Origin: Plumapathes pennacea
Lineage: Eukaryota; Cnidaria; Anthozoa; Antipatharia; Myriopathidae
Reading direction: 5' to 3'
DNA: 64,000 nucleotides
Assembly (NCBI GenBank): GCA_964036295.1
Contig: OZ038471.1
Coordinates: forward strand, 7,314,001-7,378,000
How positions within the stretch are numbered: the stretch's first letter is position 1; each line of letters opens with the position of its first letter. The notes under the pieces are model-generated. The model was not told where the DNA came from. It made no database searches and was given only the letters and a program-made list of their open reading frames with translations. Shown one piece after another: positions 22,099-32,929 of this stretch. The position numbers and the translations under genes are program-made.

Positions 22099-23563
22099 GA
22101 TCCATATCTTTGCAGTGAATATAAGCTACAAGAAATCCTGTGTTGCATGATTGAACAACTGGCTGAAAAGTTTAATGGTCAATTACCAGCTGAGGTACAT
22201 GTACTAGGCTTCCTACTTACCAATTGTGCCATGCAAGATCTTCTCTTTGACTTTGAAATGGCACACGACAGGATCACGAGCGCTGCAAGTAAAATATTTT
22301 CCACATTTAGAACTCCATATATAAAGCGAGTGACAACATCGTCGGCAAGCAATTTACAAATGTTTGAACATTTGTTCCTTTTGTGCTTCTGTGAGTACAT
22401 ACTTAATTTTATTTTTGTGCGTGTTGTTGTTTCTCTTCTTTCGAAAGTTCGATTGCTAATTCCATCCCGGTATTATACATTGTGTCTTCAAATTATCAGC
22501 ACTTCGTTTGAAACTTGAAAGAGAAGCGAAGCAGTCGTCCAACGGCATAAATTTATCAGTCCCAACAGTGCACGTGCGCTTTTCCTTGTGTAATTAGTCT
22601 CATTGTTTTATTTTTTGGCTGTTCGTGAAAATATTCAAATTCGCCTTGTTTCTCTTCGCTCACAGACACAGCCGGTTTCATACTTCAGTATTTTGGCATG
22701 TACATGTAAACTTTATCGATTAAACAGTGTTCCATAACTGTATTCCTTTTCAATGCACACGATAAGCAATGTATAAATAGACTTCGCTCGAGATAGAAGT
22801 CCTACACGGCTAGCGACGTACGAGTATTCTGCGTTTAAATCGTAAATTCCTACATGACTAGCGACGTACGAGTCTGCAGCGCTCAAGATACAAATAATCG
22901 TAAAAACCTGCAATGTACACAAGTAGCGATGTATAAATATTTTGCGATTAAGATACGAGTCTTCTGCGTACAAGATACAAGTCTTCGTAAAGTCTTACAA
23001 TGCACACGAACATAAAGCTTTCATTGGTACAAACCAAAACTCCAAAGGAATTCAAAAAGACGGGTTTGAAGAGAACCTATCCGTTTTAATTCAAGCACAA
23101 ATTTTATCAATGAAAAAGTCGGGTTTTACCAGGTTGAAAATATGCGCGCAAATGTGCGCTTTTCCTTGTGTAATTAGTCTCATTGTTTTATTTTTTGGCT
23201 GTTCGTGAAAATATTCAAATTCGCCTTGTTTCTCTTCGCTCACAGACACAGCCGGTTTCATACTTCAGTATTTTGGCATGTACATGTAAACTTTATCGAT
23301 TAAACAGTGTTCCATACCTGTATTCCTTTTCAGTGAAGACATCTTTTGTTCCTGACTGCTGCGAAGTGCACATTCGTCAAGCGAAGAAGGCAATCCGCTG
23401 CGAAGGCATCTTCTGTTCCTGCTATTGTGAAGTACACGTTCGTCAAGCGAAGAAGGCAATCCGCGGCGAAGGCATCTTCTGTTTCTGCTACTGTGAAGTA
23501 CACATTCGTCAAGCGAAGAACGAAGTCCGCGGCGAAGGTATCTTCTGTTCCCGACTGCTGTGA
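22099..23563 (+). CDS. Unknown protein, copy B, with expanded terminal exon
   Basis: Exon 22099-22390 follows TTTTTACAACAG and ends before GTGAGT. It gives 97 codons, DPYLCSEYKLQEILCCMIEQ, LAEKFNGQLPAEVHVLGFLL and onward. It joins in phase to an exon from 23334 (after CCTTTTCAG) encoding KTSFVPDCCEVHIRQAKKAI followed by related units to a TGA at 23561-23563. Exons upstream of 22099 are not found (phase 0 there). The first exon looks codon-like and helical, with no family recognised. The last exon consists of tandem 66-bp units, while copy A has a single one. Whether B is functional is unknown. Confidence 0.4.
22571..22755. repeat. 185-bp duplicated segment, copy 1
   Basis: Nearly identical to 23152-23336: both start GTGCGCTTTTCCTTGTGTAA and end TATTCCTTTTCA. 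Copy 1 is followed by satellite sequence and copy 2 by the expanded terminal exon. It is intronic between the two exons of copy B. Confidence 0.85.
22756..23147. repeat. ~395-bp block also present at 24955-25346
   Basis: The block starts CACACGATAAGCAATGTATA and ends TTGAAAATATGCGCGCAAA. The copy at about 24955-25346 is nearly identical (for example TTCATTGGTAC against TTCACTGGTAC). It contains minus-orientation satellite plus a non-satellite tail and sits between the two 185-bp copies. Confidence 0.85.
23152..23336. repeat. 185-bp duplicated segment, copy 2
   Basis: Second copy of 22571-22755. It carries the acceptor (CCTTTTCAG) used by the expanded terminal exon, while copy 1 reads CCTTTTCAATG and lacks it. 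Confidence 0.85.
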
Positions 23564-23750
23564 AGTGTACATTCGTCAAGCGAAGACGGCAATCCGCGGC
23601 GAAGGCATCTTCTGTTCCAGCTACTGTGAATTACACATTAGTCAAGCGAAGAACAAAGTCCGCGGCGAAGACATCTTCTCTTTCTGGCTGCTGTGAAGTG
23701 CACATTCGTGAAGCGAAGAAGGAAGTCCGCGGCGACCAAAGCTGTAAAGA
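23334..23750. repeat. 66-bp coding-type tandem repeat, six units
   Basis: Six units of 66 bp (22 codons) start at about 23334, 23400, 23466, 23532, 23598 and 23664, each with GAAGGCATCTTCTGTTCC and TTCGTCAAGCGAAGAA. Because 66 is divisible by three, all frames stay similar from unit to unit and several are open on both strands. The single ancestral unit is at 21757-21826. The last unit ends GGCGACCAAAGCTGTAAAG, like the end of copy A. Confidence 0.85.
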
Positions 23751-23893
23751 AGGTAGTTAAAAGTTAGTCCTCCAGAGTAGTTGTAAACGTGTACATTAGT
23801 AAAGAACTGACCACAACAGTTCTTCTTAGAGTTTAGCAGTTTAGTAGCAGTAATACTTTGTATAGCACAGGTAGTGTACAATCTTGTAAAGAT

Positions 23894-24010
23894 TCTTGAA
23901 CAAACTAATAAAGAGTTCAAAATAATCTTCTTGAAAAAAAAAAAAATCTTGAAAGAATCTTGTAAAAGTTTCTTGAACAAACTAATAAAGAGTTCAAAAT
24001 AATCTTCTTG
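23894..24010. repeat. 78-bp direct repeat, two units
   Basis: CTTGAACAAACTAATAAAGA and following bases occur at 23894 and again at 23972, separated by an A-run. Confidence 0.8.
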
Positions 24011-24196
24011 AAAAAAAAATCTTGAAAGAAAAGTTTTTAAAAACTTTATATACAAATCCTCCCCAAGCCCCCTAACCCCCCTATTCGCTCAGCTAGTTGA
24101 ATGTCGCTCACCCATCGACTACCGCCCATCCAACCACCCTGTAGCGACCTCAAATTTAAAGAGTCGGAATTGTGACGTCAGCAAAGTTTGCAGTGT

Positions 24197-24416
24197 ACCA
24201 TGGGCTGACATCATATTAAATTTACCATGTAAGGTGACCATGACCATACAAAAGTGTTCATTAAATATCATATTTATTCATGCAGTACAAATATCAAGCA
24301 GGGATTGGCTCTTGTAATGGCTTTTACGCGTGCACGAATAAACATGATGTAATGATACGCTTTGATAGTCACAGTTGCCTTACATGGAAAATTTAATATG
24401 ATGTCAGCCCATGGTT
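24197..24416. mobile_element. 220-bp fold-back element
   Basis: Left arm ACCATGGGCTGACATCATAT plus TAAATTT, right arm AAATTTAATATGATGTCAGC plus CCATGGT: near-perfect inverted repeats of about 38 bp. No ORF. Confidence 0.8.
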
Positions 24417-24569
24417 ACATGGACAATAAATTAAAGACAAGACGAGACAATCTTTATTCGCACTCGCATATTACAATTAATTTTACAAGTACTGTCAAAT
24501 ATTCCTACAGAGAAGAGCGCAACTGCTTAGAAATAGCTTAGAAGAGCTAATAGATTGCTGAACGTTAGA

Positions 24570-25210
24570 GTATTCTGCGTTTAAAACACAAGTTTTCGTA
24601 AAATCTTGCAATGTACACAAGTAGCGATTTATAAATATTCTGCACTCAAGATACAAGTCTTCTTAAAAATACAATGCACATGAGTTGCGACGTATAAAGG
24701 TTTTGCGATCGAGATACAAATCTTCGTGAAATCCTACAATGTACACGGTCAGCGACGTTTAAATTTTCTGCGCTCAAAATACGACACGTAGCGTTCAAAA
24801 TGCAAGTCTTCGGAAAATCCTACAACGTACCCGATTAGCGACGAAAAAATATTCTGCGCTCAGAATACGATACGTAAAATCCTACAATGCACGCGACTAG
24901 CGACGTACGAGTATTCTGCGTTGAAAATGCAAGTCTGTAAAGTCCTACAATGCACACGATAAGCAATGTATAAATAGACTTCGCTCGAGATAGAAGTCCT
25001 ACACGGCTAGCGACGTACGAGTATTCTGCGTTTAAATCGTAAATTCCTACATGACTAGCGACGTACGAGTCTGCAGCGCTCAAGATACAAATAATCGTAA
25101 AAACCTGCAATGTACACAAGTAGCGATGTATAAATATTTTGCGATTAAGATACGAGTCTTCTGCGTACAAGATACAAGTCTTCGTAAAGTCTTACAATGC
25201 ACACGAACAT
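24570..25210. repeat. Diverged satellite, minus orientation
   Basis: Units with GTATTCTGCG, AAGTCTTCGTAAAATCC and TACAATGCACACGA are the reverse complement of the 20175-21310 unit. Several units are truncated. Confidence 0.8.
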
Positions 25211-25466
25211 AAAGCTTTCACTGGTACAAACCAAAACTCCAAAGGAATTCAAAAAGACGGGTTTGAAGAGAACCTATCCGTTTTAATTCACGCACAAATT
25301 TTATCAATGAAAAAGTCGGGTTTTACCAGGTTGAAAATATGCGCGCAAAAATATCGAACATGTCACTATTTCTGGAAAGCTTATTCTAATAAAAACAAAA
25401 ACAAAATTAGCTAACCTGTCTCCATACAGTTCCAATGACCAAGAATACAACGACTTGAATTATTCT

Positions 25467-26203
25467 TCAACGTTCATGTCTGAGGTCACAGAAAGACGAC
25501 TTTCCAGCAACAAAAGTCCTTGTGAAATTGCCAATCGAGTCCACATAGGGAAGCGTAAAGTCTAAGAGTTCCACAAAGATACCACCAGTGTTTTTGGGAC
25601 TTCTAACTTGATCTCTGGAGAAAAAAAATATCGTCACTAAAATGCAATCCAGTTGAAACAAACAGACGAAGAAAATATGCAAGGGACACCAACGCTTTTC
25701 ATAAAAACCACCCGAGTCCAACCACGAATCTCACTGTTGTTTGTAGACGTCGAACTCTATTCTTGTCGAACCAACAGCTTTAACCTAAAGTTACACTATT
25801 TCATTGGTAATGAAAATAACAGACGAACGAAAACAGGACCGAGCTCTTCTGAATTTAGTTCGATCGAAGAAGACTACATTCAAACGCGAATTTCTCGCAA
25901 GTGTTCATTGACACGTATTTCGTTTGTGTACTGCACAAGTTGAAGCAATTACCACTCACCAAAAAGGCAGACCTTCCATGAACTCCTCTGGTTTGAACTG
26001 TTCGTCAATAAAGCTCTGCGGAAACGAAGAACACGTGTTGTTACTAACGGTCTTCAGGCGAGGATAAATACAAGACCCAGGAGGCTGTTTGGCAAGAAAT
26101 ACTTTCACGAGGCATAGAGCAGTTTGACTTTAGCTTAGGAACAGCAACATTTATCCATAAACCAAGCAATACTCACCGAAAAACCTAAACTTTCGTTCGA
26201 CAT
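25467..26203 (-). CDS. Candidate small three-exon protein
   Basis: Exon 1 (26203-26177) is ATG TCG AAC... giving MSNESLGFS with a GTGAGT donor. Exon 2 (26015-25960) follows CCGCAG and gives SFIDEQFKPEEFMEGLPF with a GTGAGT donor, two bases (TG) over. A last exon ending TGA at 25467 encodes GGIFVELLDFTLPYVDSIGN and ends FCDLRHER. The best acceptor before it (TTCTCCAG) would complete a stop codon at the junction. A weaker one (TTAGAAG) restores the frame. Joining to exon 3 is thus uncertain, while exons 1 and 2 fit well. The family is not recognised. Confidence 0.4.
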
Positions 26204-26504
26204 GTCCGCTCAGCTCAGATTCAAATTGATGAATAAAAATGCAAATTCGTGAGTTGGCGCGCGTGCACATGGAATGTAAAATCCTTACATTCGAGTGGCA
26301 TAGATTAGCATAGCACTGCCAGGCAGTTCTTTGGCATAACATTATTTTGCATTACACAACGACACTGCACGCGACAGACCAAAAGCAAAGCATATCCGCC
26401 TCGGAAGGGTTCGCCGCTTCTCTTTCTCAGCCGTACTACACGTGCCAGTCGCACCCATACCCTGCTCCTACTCAAATAGTGCCACGCCCTGAGTTTTACG
26501 ATTC

Positions 26505-29500
26505 TCTGACTATCTTTTTGCAGTGCCTTACAGGAAGGTTGCACCTGTTTCTGATACAAACTAGGAAAGACTTCGCGTTTAAAATGGTCACATTTTGGCC
26601 AGGATATGGCCAGATTTTCGCAGCTTCATACGAAGTCCTTGTAACTCAGATTATGCACAAACATATTAAAGTCATCACTATGGATCGCTGTCGAACGCAG
26701 ACTTTCACGGAAGAGCAACACTAAGATGCTCAATGAATGAAAAGAACTGCATGTAGCAATATAACAATCGTTCGGGACTGTCAGATAAATGTATGGTGAC
26801 TACTTATTGTTGTGATACCTTGGCCAAAATTCATCCATTTTGTACGCCGATTCCTTCCTATGTGTAGGCTGGCAAAAAATCCCCCCCCCCCCCCGAAAAA
26901 GTGGTATGGCGGCACATCAGGGTGACAAACGGTCACAGCAAGGGGACAGACGTTCACATCAGGTTGAGTAATCCTAGTCTTAGTCTTTACTTGCCGAAGG
27001 CAGACCAAGTATTAAAATGAAAAGATTTTTTTTATTGGGATCGAGAATTGGCTAACGCTGATTGGTTGGGGCGCTGGTCAGTGATGTCATTTTTTTCCAT
27101 GAATACTGTCATGAGTTAGAAATATTAATGATGTATTGAAATCAGTGAAAAAATATGAAATAGAATTGCACAACTTCGCAATGTATAGAAATGTACGATG
27201 AAACAAATGCTCAGAACTTTGAGAACGTGAAGACACAATCTGAATGAAGGAGCTGGAGAATCCCAGTGAGTGACGACACGCGGGAAGCAACTTTGCCGCT
27301 CGGCCGGATAGACTTCACAGATTTTGTCCAACCGTTTAACTTGGAAGTACTTTGTCTTCTTTTACTCTGCACTGTTTGCATATCATGCACAGCTTAACTT
27401 TGACACCTACATATTTATCAGAGGCCATGATACTCCAGCCTGGGCTGCATCCAAACTAAATACGTGCGTAAAGAGAACTGTGCCGTTCTTCTTTTGGCTG
27501 AGTTTCAAGTTGAATAAATTTAATATATACAAGGTCTACAAGAAACATCAAGAACGCAGACTTTCAGGGAATACCAACACTGAGATGCGCAATAAATGAA
27601 AAACGTTTTGCCCTTGATACTATCGTACAAATTAAAGGAAAAACGCATATACCAATATATCTTTAGTACGCAGTATCGGGACTGTTAGGAAAATGTATGG
27701 GGCTACTTATTGCTACGATATCTTGGCTAACACTCAACCATTTTATACCCCGACTAGTTCCTGGTGTCCCTACTTAGGCTTGCCAAAATCCCTAAAAATA
27801 TCCGGGTCAAGGGCCCTCTTAAACTCTAGAACAGTACAGAATTCCTGCTGAGGGATGATTTTTTGCTAAAGTAACGGGTGATTTTAGAGCCGTTTTGAAG
27901 TCATTTAAAACTGGCATTGTTCAACAAACTTACCTGATTTTTGCAGTTCTCTCACCACCTTTTCGGCATTGTCTCATACAGTGAAGATGTGTCTGTTGCT
28001 GATACACACTAGGAAAGATTTCGCATTTAAAATGTTAAATTTCGGCCAAGATATAACCAGATTTTATCCACCCCAGACAAGTCCTGATAACCCAGATTAG
28101 AACCTAATATGTTATGATCTGCCTGTATATGAATATGCGTACAATATGTATAGACTTTTTTTAATTTGCACGGAAGCCATAAATGCACCTAGACATAATA
28201 ACTTCTCAATCTCTTCTTCACCATTGGTATGAGCAGTATTAAGTCTGTAAACGCCTCAATAGTCACTAATAACTTTTCAATCTATTCTCTTCATAAATGC
28301 TAAGGCTCACAAATTTAATGAGGCGTCTGAAATATGAGAAAATGTCAAATCAAGGGTGGAGTCCCGGGGGGGGGGGGGGGGGGGAAACCACAGAAAAACC
28401 ACATGCAGTAATTCCGCAACACCATTTTTGCGAATCCCTCAATTGAATTTACAGCTTACCCCTATCATACAATTTTCCCTTCACCAGCCACTCTTTCGAC
28501 CAATAAAAATACCAAAAAGCATTGTTTGCTATACCCTTTCTTATAACTGAGGCTTGAAAAGGGACCTCTTTCAGGCCAAGCCTCCCACAACTATAGTCAA
28601 TAACAGGAAATTTTAGCCAAGATATAGCTCCAAGTTTTATCTGCCACAAAAAAAACATCCTTATAACTCAGATTATGCCTTGAAATGTCAAAGTCTGCAA
28701 GTTCACCAGTGTGTAGCACTGTCACAGAAAATCACAAGAATACAGGGAAAACCAGCACTGAGATACCCAATGAATGACAGAAGTTTTGCACTTAATACTA
28801 TTGTACAAGAAAATGCACGTACCAATAAGCATCTGAGAGAAACATGGTATCTTATGTTACGTGAAAAAAATTTCACTTTTGAGTACCTCTTATAGAATCG
28901 CTAATATTAGAAAATCTATAAAAATGAGTAGAACCAGTTGTGGTATTTTATAAATCTATAAACTGTAAACCATTAAATACTTGAAGGATAAACGAGACAG
29001 TACAAACAGCAAAAATATTGGCATCTCTATTCGATGGTAACGACTATGTTACAAAATTGTGAGACACGTATATATCAGTCCTTAATGCTTCAGCAAATAG
29101 AATATTCAGCAGTGATTTTCAAGCTTGAAACAAACTATTGCCATACAAGCCCAGCAGGGAAAATACAAACTACCTCTTATCCACAGAATGAAAAAAGGAA
29201 TTGATGATGTTTCCATGAAAATTTGTCAGTAAGACAGGGGTTTTTCGCCTACTCTTGGTGACTTGATGGTCCATAGTTCAAGATTATTGGTGCTTTGCCT
29301 CCGGCTACTTTTACTAATTTTAATACTCGCTATAGTGCAGAGCTTTCTTAAGAGAGTAGAAACCTAAAAAACATCAGAAAAAATTTCTTTCGGTACCAAA
29401 GTTGTGAGACAGTGATTGGCCACTTTAGCTGAGAATGAGCCTGGTGTGAAACCTCACACTAAATTTATGAGCCCTGGCATTTATTAAAAGAAAAGATTAA

Positions 29501-30640
29501 AAAGTCATTATTGACTATAATTAAAAGTATTTAGTATAGTACTGCACTTGAAATCTTTCCTAGTGCGTGAAAGTACAATTATAACAGATGCATCTTCACT
29601 AAGAGACACCGTGAATACCAACTGGTCAGACAACTGCAAAAATCAGGTGAGTTTGTTGAAACAATGTCATTTAGAGTGGACCTTTGGACAGCTCTACAGT
29701 AAAATCACCCCTCAGCACAAATTTACTATTTTCTAGAGGTTTGGAGGGCAATTGACCCATACAGTATATTTTGGGGGATTTTGGCTATCCTAAACAGGGT
29801 CAACAGGAACTAATCAGCATAAAAACTGAGCCACATCCCACAAGCCTTACGATTTTACAGCTTGTTACCTCAATGTGGGAACCCGAGCCCATGTATAGCT
29901 ATACCATGCTGACGAGGCCTAATAAGGCCAAAACAGCTGTCCATGGCTGCTAATACTTGGGCTCAGAAAAAAAAAATTTTTTTGGTAGATCAAGGGGTAA
30001 TGCTTGCTACCACTGTGGCCTTTGTGCCCTATTCTGTGGCTTCAGCTTACCAGCACATTGTGCAGTTCTGATTAGCATAAAAACTGGTTGAATTTCAGTA
30101 ATGATATTGACAACAAATACTGTACGATAGTGTATCAAGCACAAAACTCCTGTCATTTCATTGAGCATTTCATTGTTGGTTTCCCTGAAAGTCTGCATTC
30201 TTGAAGTTTTATTTAGACAGTGCTGCACATGATCTGAGTTATAAAGACTTTGCTTGGGGCTGATAAAATCTGGCTATAATATATTGGCTGAAATGTAACA
30301 TTTTAAGTTGCGAAATCTTTTCTAGTATGTGTCAGCAACAGACGCATCTTCACTGTGCGACACTGTGTAATAGAGGGTGGGAGAACTGCAAAATACAGGT
30401 GAGTTTGTTGATGAAATAGTGTCATTTTCAAGGGCCCTGAAAATGGTTCTAAAATCACTGATTTTCTAAACAAAAAATCACTCCTCAGCATGAATGTGTC
30501 AATTTCTAGAATTTAGGAGGGCGGTTGGCCTATATATGTTTAGGGATTTGGCCAGTCTAAACAGGGCCACCAGGAAGTAATTGGCATAAAAATTTCAGCC
30601 ATGATATCTGACAACTAATTGATTCCCCATAAATGTACAT
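26505..30640. repeat. Cluster of a dispersed repeat carrying an exon-like segment
   Basis: At least five diverged copies in both orientations: about 26520-26730, 27540-28110 and 28540-28810 in one orientation, 29540-29960 and 30020-30610 in the other. Shared parts are TCTTTCCTAGTG..., CATCTTCACT, ACTGCAAAAATCAGGTGAGT and TGATAAAATCTGGCTA-like blocks. In the best copy (29560-29645) an acceptor, an open 29-codon stretch (IITDASSLRDTVNTNWSDN) and a GTGAGT donor survive. No whole gene can be assembled. Poly-C (26881) and poly-G (28369) runs occur between copies. Confidence 0.6.
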
Positions 30641-30944
30641 GCACATTTACCTTACAACTCAGATACTGCATACTGATGATATCTAATTACAAATCAAAAC
30701 AAATCATTACAAATTTCGAAAAATGGAAGTGATTTTGAGAACATAGAACCGCTTTCAATTAACGGTCAAAAATCGAAACCAGAATAAGTACACCAAGTCT
30801 ATTCTGTCCAAATCAGTTTTAAACAATCAAATACCAAAGGAAATCATGTTTGGTTTTCCTTTGAAAGAGAAACCATTACAAGACTTTTGAAATACATACA
30901 TTAGTCTTATTTTTCTTCAGCCATTTACAAGAAAATATAGCAAG

Positions 30945-31115
30945 GATCTTGCAGGATAGAAAACATAACATAATCCTAGATACTGGTAGGATCTGGTTAA
31001 GATCCTCTTAGATCTTCATAGGATAAATACAACAAGATCCTGGCAGGATCATCCTTGGATAAACATACTGTAGCTAGATCCTGTTAAGATCCTTATGGGA
31101 TCTTGTTGAATGCGA
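30945..31115. repeat. Irregular GGATCTTG/AAGATCCT repeat patch
   Basis: The hexamer AGGATC or its complement GATCCT occurs about eight times in 170 bp with variable spacing (GGATCTTGCAGGAT, AAGATCCTCTTAGATC, AAGATCCTGGCAGGATC). Self-complementarity is strong, so the patch can form several hairpins. Confidence 0.6.
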
Positions 31116-31864
31116 GTGCTCGCTATAACAGGACTGCTTCCTGCAGAAGATGTGGCTCATTAGGCTTGGCATGATATCAGCCTATATGAAAAAAGTAAGC
31201 CTTACTTTTATACCCAGCATTAATGCTAAATTCTGGTCGGGCAAGTAAATTTCCCGATGGTAAATTGCAATGGTTGCCTGACCGGGCAACAAAGAAAGGA
31301 TGAAACAATTACTGGACATTGCTTGAAATCAATCTGCAGTCTGTGAATGTCACATTCTGTATCTGAAAGACTCTCTCTCTCTCAGTTATTCCAGTAAATG
31401 TCAACGGTAGCAAAAATTAGTATAACTAAAACATGGTTTTATCCTTCCGCACACCAATCGCACCAGTTGTCGAAATCACATTAACGAAGCCCAACACTCT
31501 GTTAATGTTTTGACCAGTTCGTAAATCAGTACGAAGATGGTCGTCAAAATATCAGAAAAATGCCTGGGATTACCAGCAATTTTTCAGGCTACTTTAAAGC
31601 GCACAACATATTTTCTCTGGGATTTGAAAATCTAAGCGGCAAGAATTGTAATACATGCTTCCCTTCCTGTGGACTTCAGAAGCAATATAAGGATTGTTCA
31701 GATACAAAACTGTTCAGACACAAAACTGTGCCTGATACACAGCCCGATATTACATATTTGTACCCAACATTGTGCACATAGCTGTCTGTTCTCAATTAGC
31801 TTATAGTGATAGGTGTCCCATACTGAATGACTATTGTAAATTATATTATTATATAATAGAGCAC

Positions 31865-31985
31865 TTGCACGGTGGCCATGTTGGATGGCAGGAACAATAA
31901 AATATTTTTTCTCTATAACAATAGCATTTTTTTCCCAGAGGAATTGAATTCTATTGTTCCTGCCATTCAACATGGCCACAGTACA
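31865..31985. mobile_element. Short fold-back element
   Basis: Arms GTGGCCATGTTGGATGGCAG/GAACAAT and ATTGTTC/CTGCCATTCAACATGGCCAC are inverted repeats around a 50-bp A/T-rich loop. It is a miniature element or a stable hairpin. Confidence 0.75.
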
Positions 31986-32705
31986 AACTCTCTATGCATT
32001 ATACTTTCTCACTTATTTATTTTAAATACATATTATTTATTATCTCCAATATTTTTAATTCTTGCATACTGTGATAAGAATTTTTTAATTCCTAAATACT
32101 GTATTTTGACTTTAAGTAACACTTGCTGCGACTTTTGTGACTGATATCTTCTGATTATTTTTATTAAAATTCTCTCAATTGGCATGAGGTCTTAATATTG
32201 TTTGTCATCCAGTAAATGGTTATACTTTATTTACTTTTTTCATTATTAGTATTATTTTATCATCTTCACTTTTTTGGAGATATTAGCTGCTTGCTACTCT
32301 GTAAATCCAAATTCATCAGGGGTAAGGAAATTTCGCAATGGAAATCTTCAGGGGTAGGGAATTTTGACTGAGATTTCTTCAGGGGTCATGTGTAAAAAAT
32401 GAAATTCTTCAGGAGTAAACACGAATTTCTGCAGGCGGTCTGGTTTAGGACAGAAATTCCTCAGGGGTATAGTAAAACCCTGGTCCTCGATAAGGGGGGT
32501 ACGGATATTAAATGGAATAGCCCAATATGTGTGTGGCCCGTTTGGCCTCACTTATTTAAAACCCGACTTTACTCAAATAAACTATTACTAACAACTACAA
32601 CTATGTACATGTACTGTATGTAACTATACGTATAACATGCAGGACTTGCAATAGATTGCATTCACCAAGAGTGATCAAAGAATACGTCAAACAACGACAA
32701 CTCAC

Positions 32706-32916
32706 CATTCATTTCCTGCAATGCTGTTGTGATGGATTTGCAACGATACTTTTTCGCTGTTAGTATGGTCGTCCTCTTTGTTTCAGCTACTGCCGACAGC
32801 GTGACGCTTTCACCCAAGTATAATTCGACTCTCTGGTCATAGTTTTCGCATAACAAAGCAGATTTTCGGCGAAATCTTGGCCTTCAATCCATTCATAACA
32901 AACCGGCCGCCATTTT
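32706..32916 (-). promoter_or_regulatory. Candidate promoter and first exon (minus strand)
   Basis: AAAATGGCGGCCGG (minus strand, 32916-32903) matches the YY1-type initiator common at animal promoters. A segment that follows keeps one frame open for about 60 codons (SALLCENYDQRVELYLGES and onward) and ends at a GGTGAGT donor (32705). The ATGs in that segment open only short upstream-type frames. It may be a non-coding or partly coding first exon; the following exons are not found. Confidence 0.35.
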
Positions 32917-32929
32917 GTCAAGAGAGCAC

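Larger units (their letters stand above)
30641..32705. other. Gene-free stretch with small repeats
   Basis: No supported gene. It holds a GGATC-rich patch (30945-31115), a short palindromic element (31865-31985) and spaced TTCAGGGGT motifs (32317-32470). Confidence 0.5.

Noticed and set aside
23265-23760. Several ORFs on both strands over the 66-bp array
   Set aside because: All frames repeat with a period of 22 codons, so ORF length is a consequence of the repeat. Only the frame continuous with the single-copy exon is reported.
22713-25170. Duplicated minus-strand ORF (MYAEDSYLNRK...)
   Set aside because: Satellite sequence copied in the 395-bp block; no coding signature beyond the repeat.
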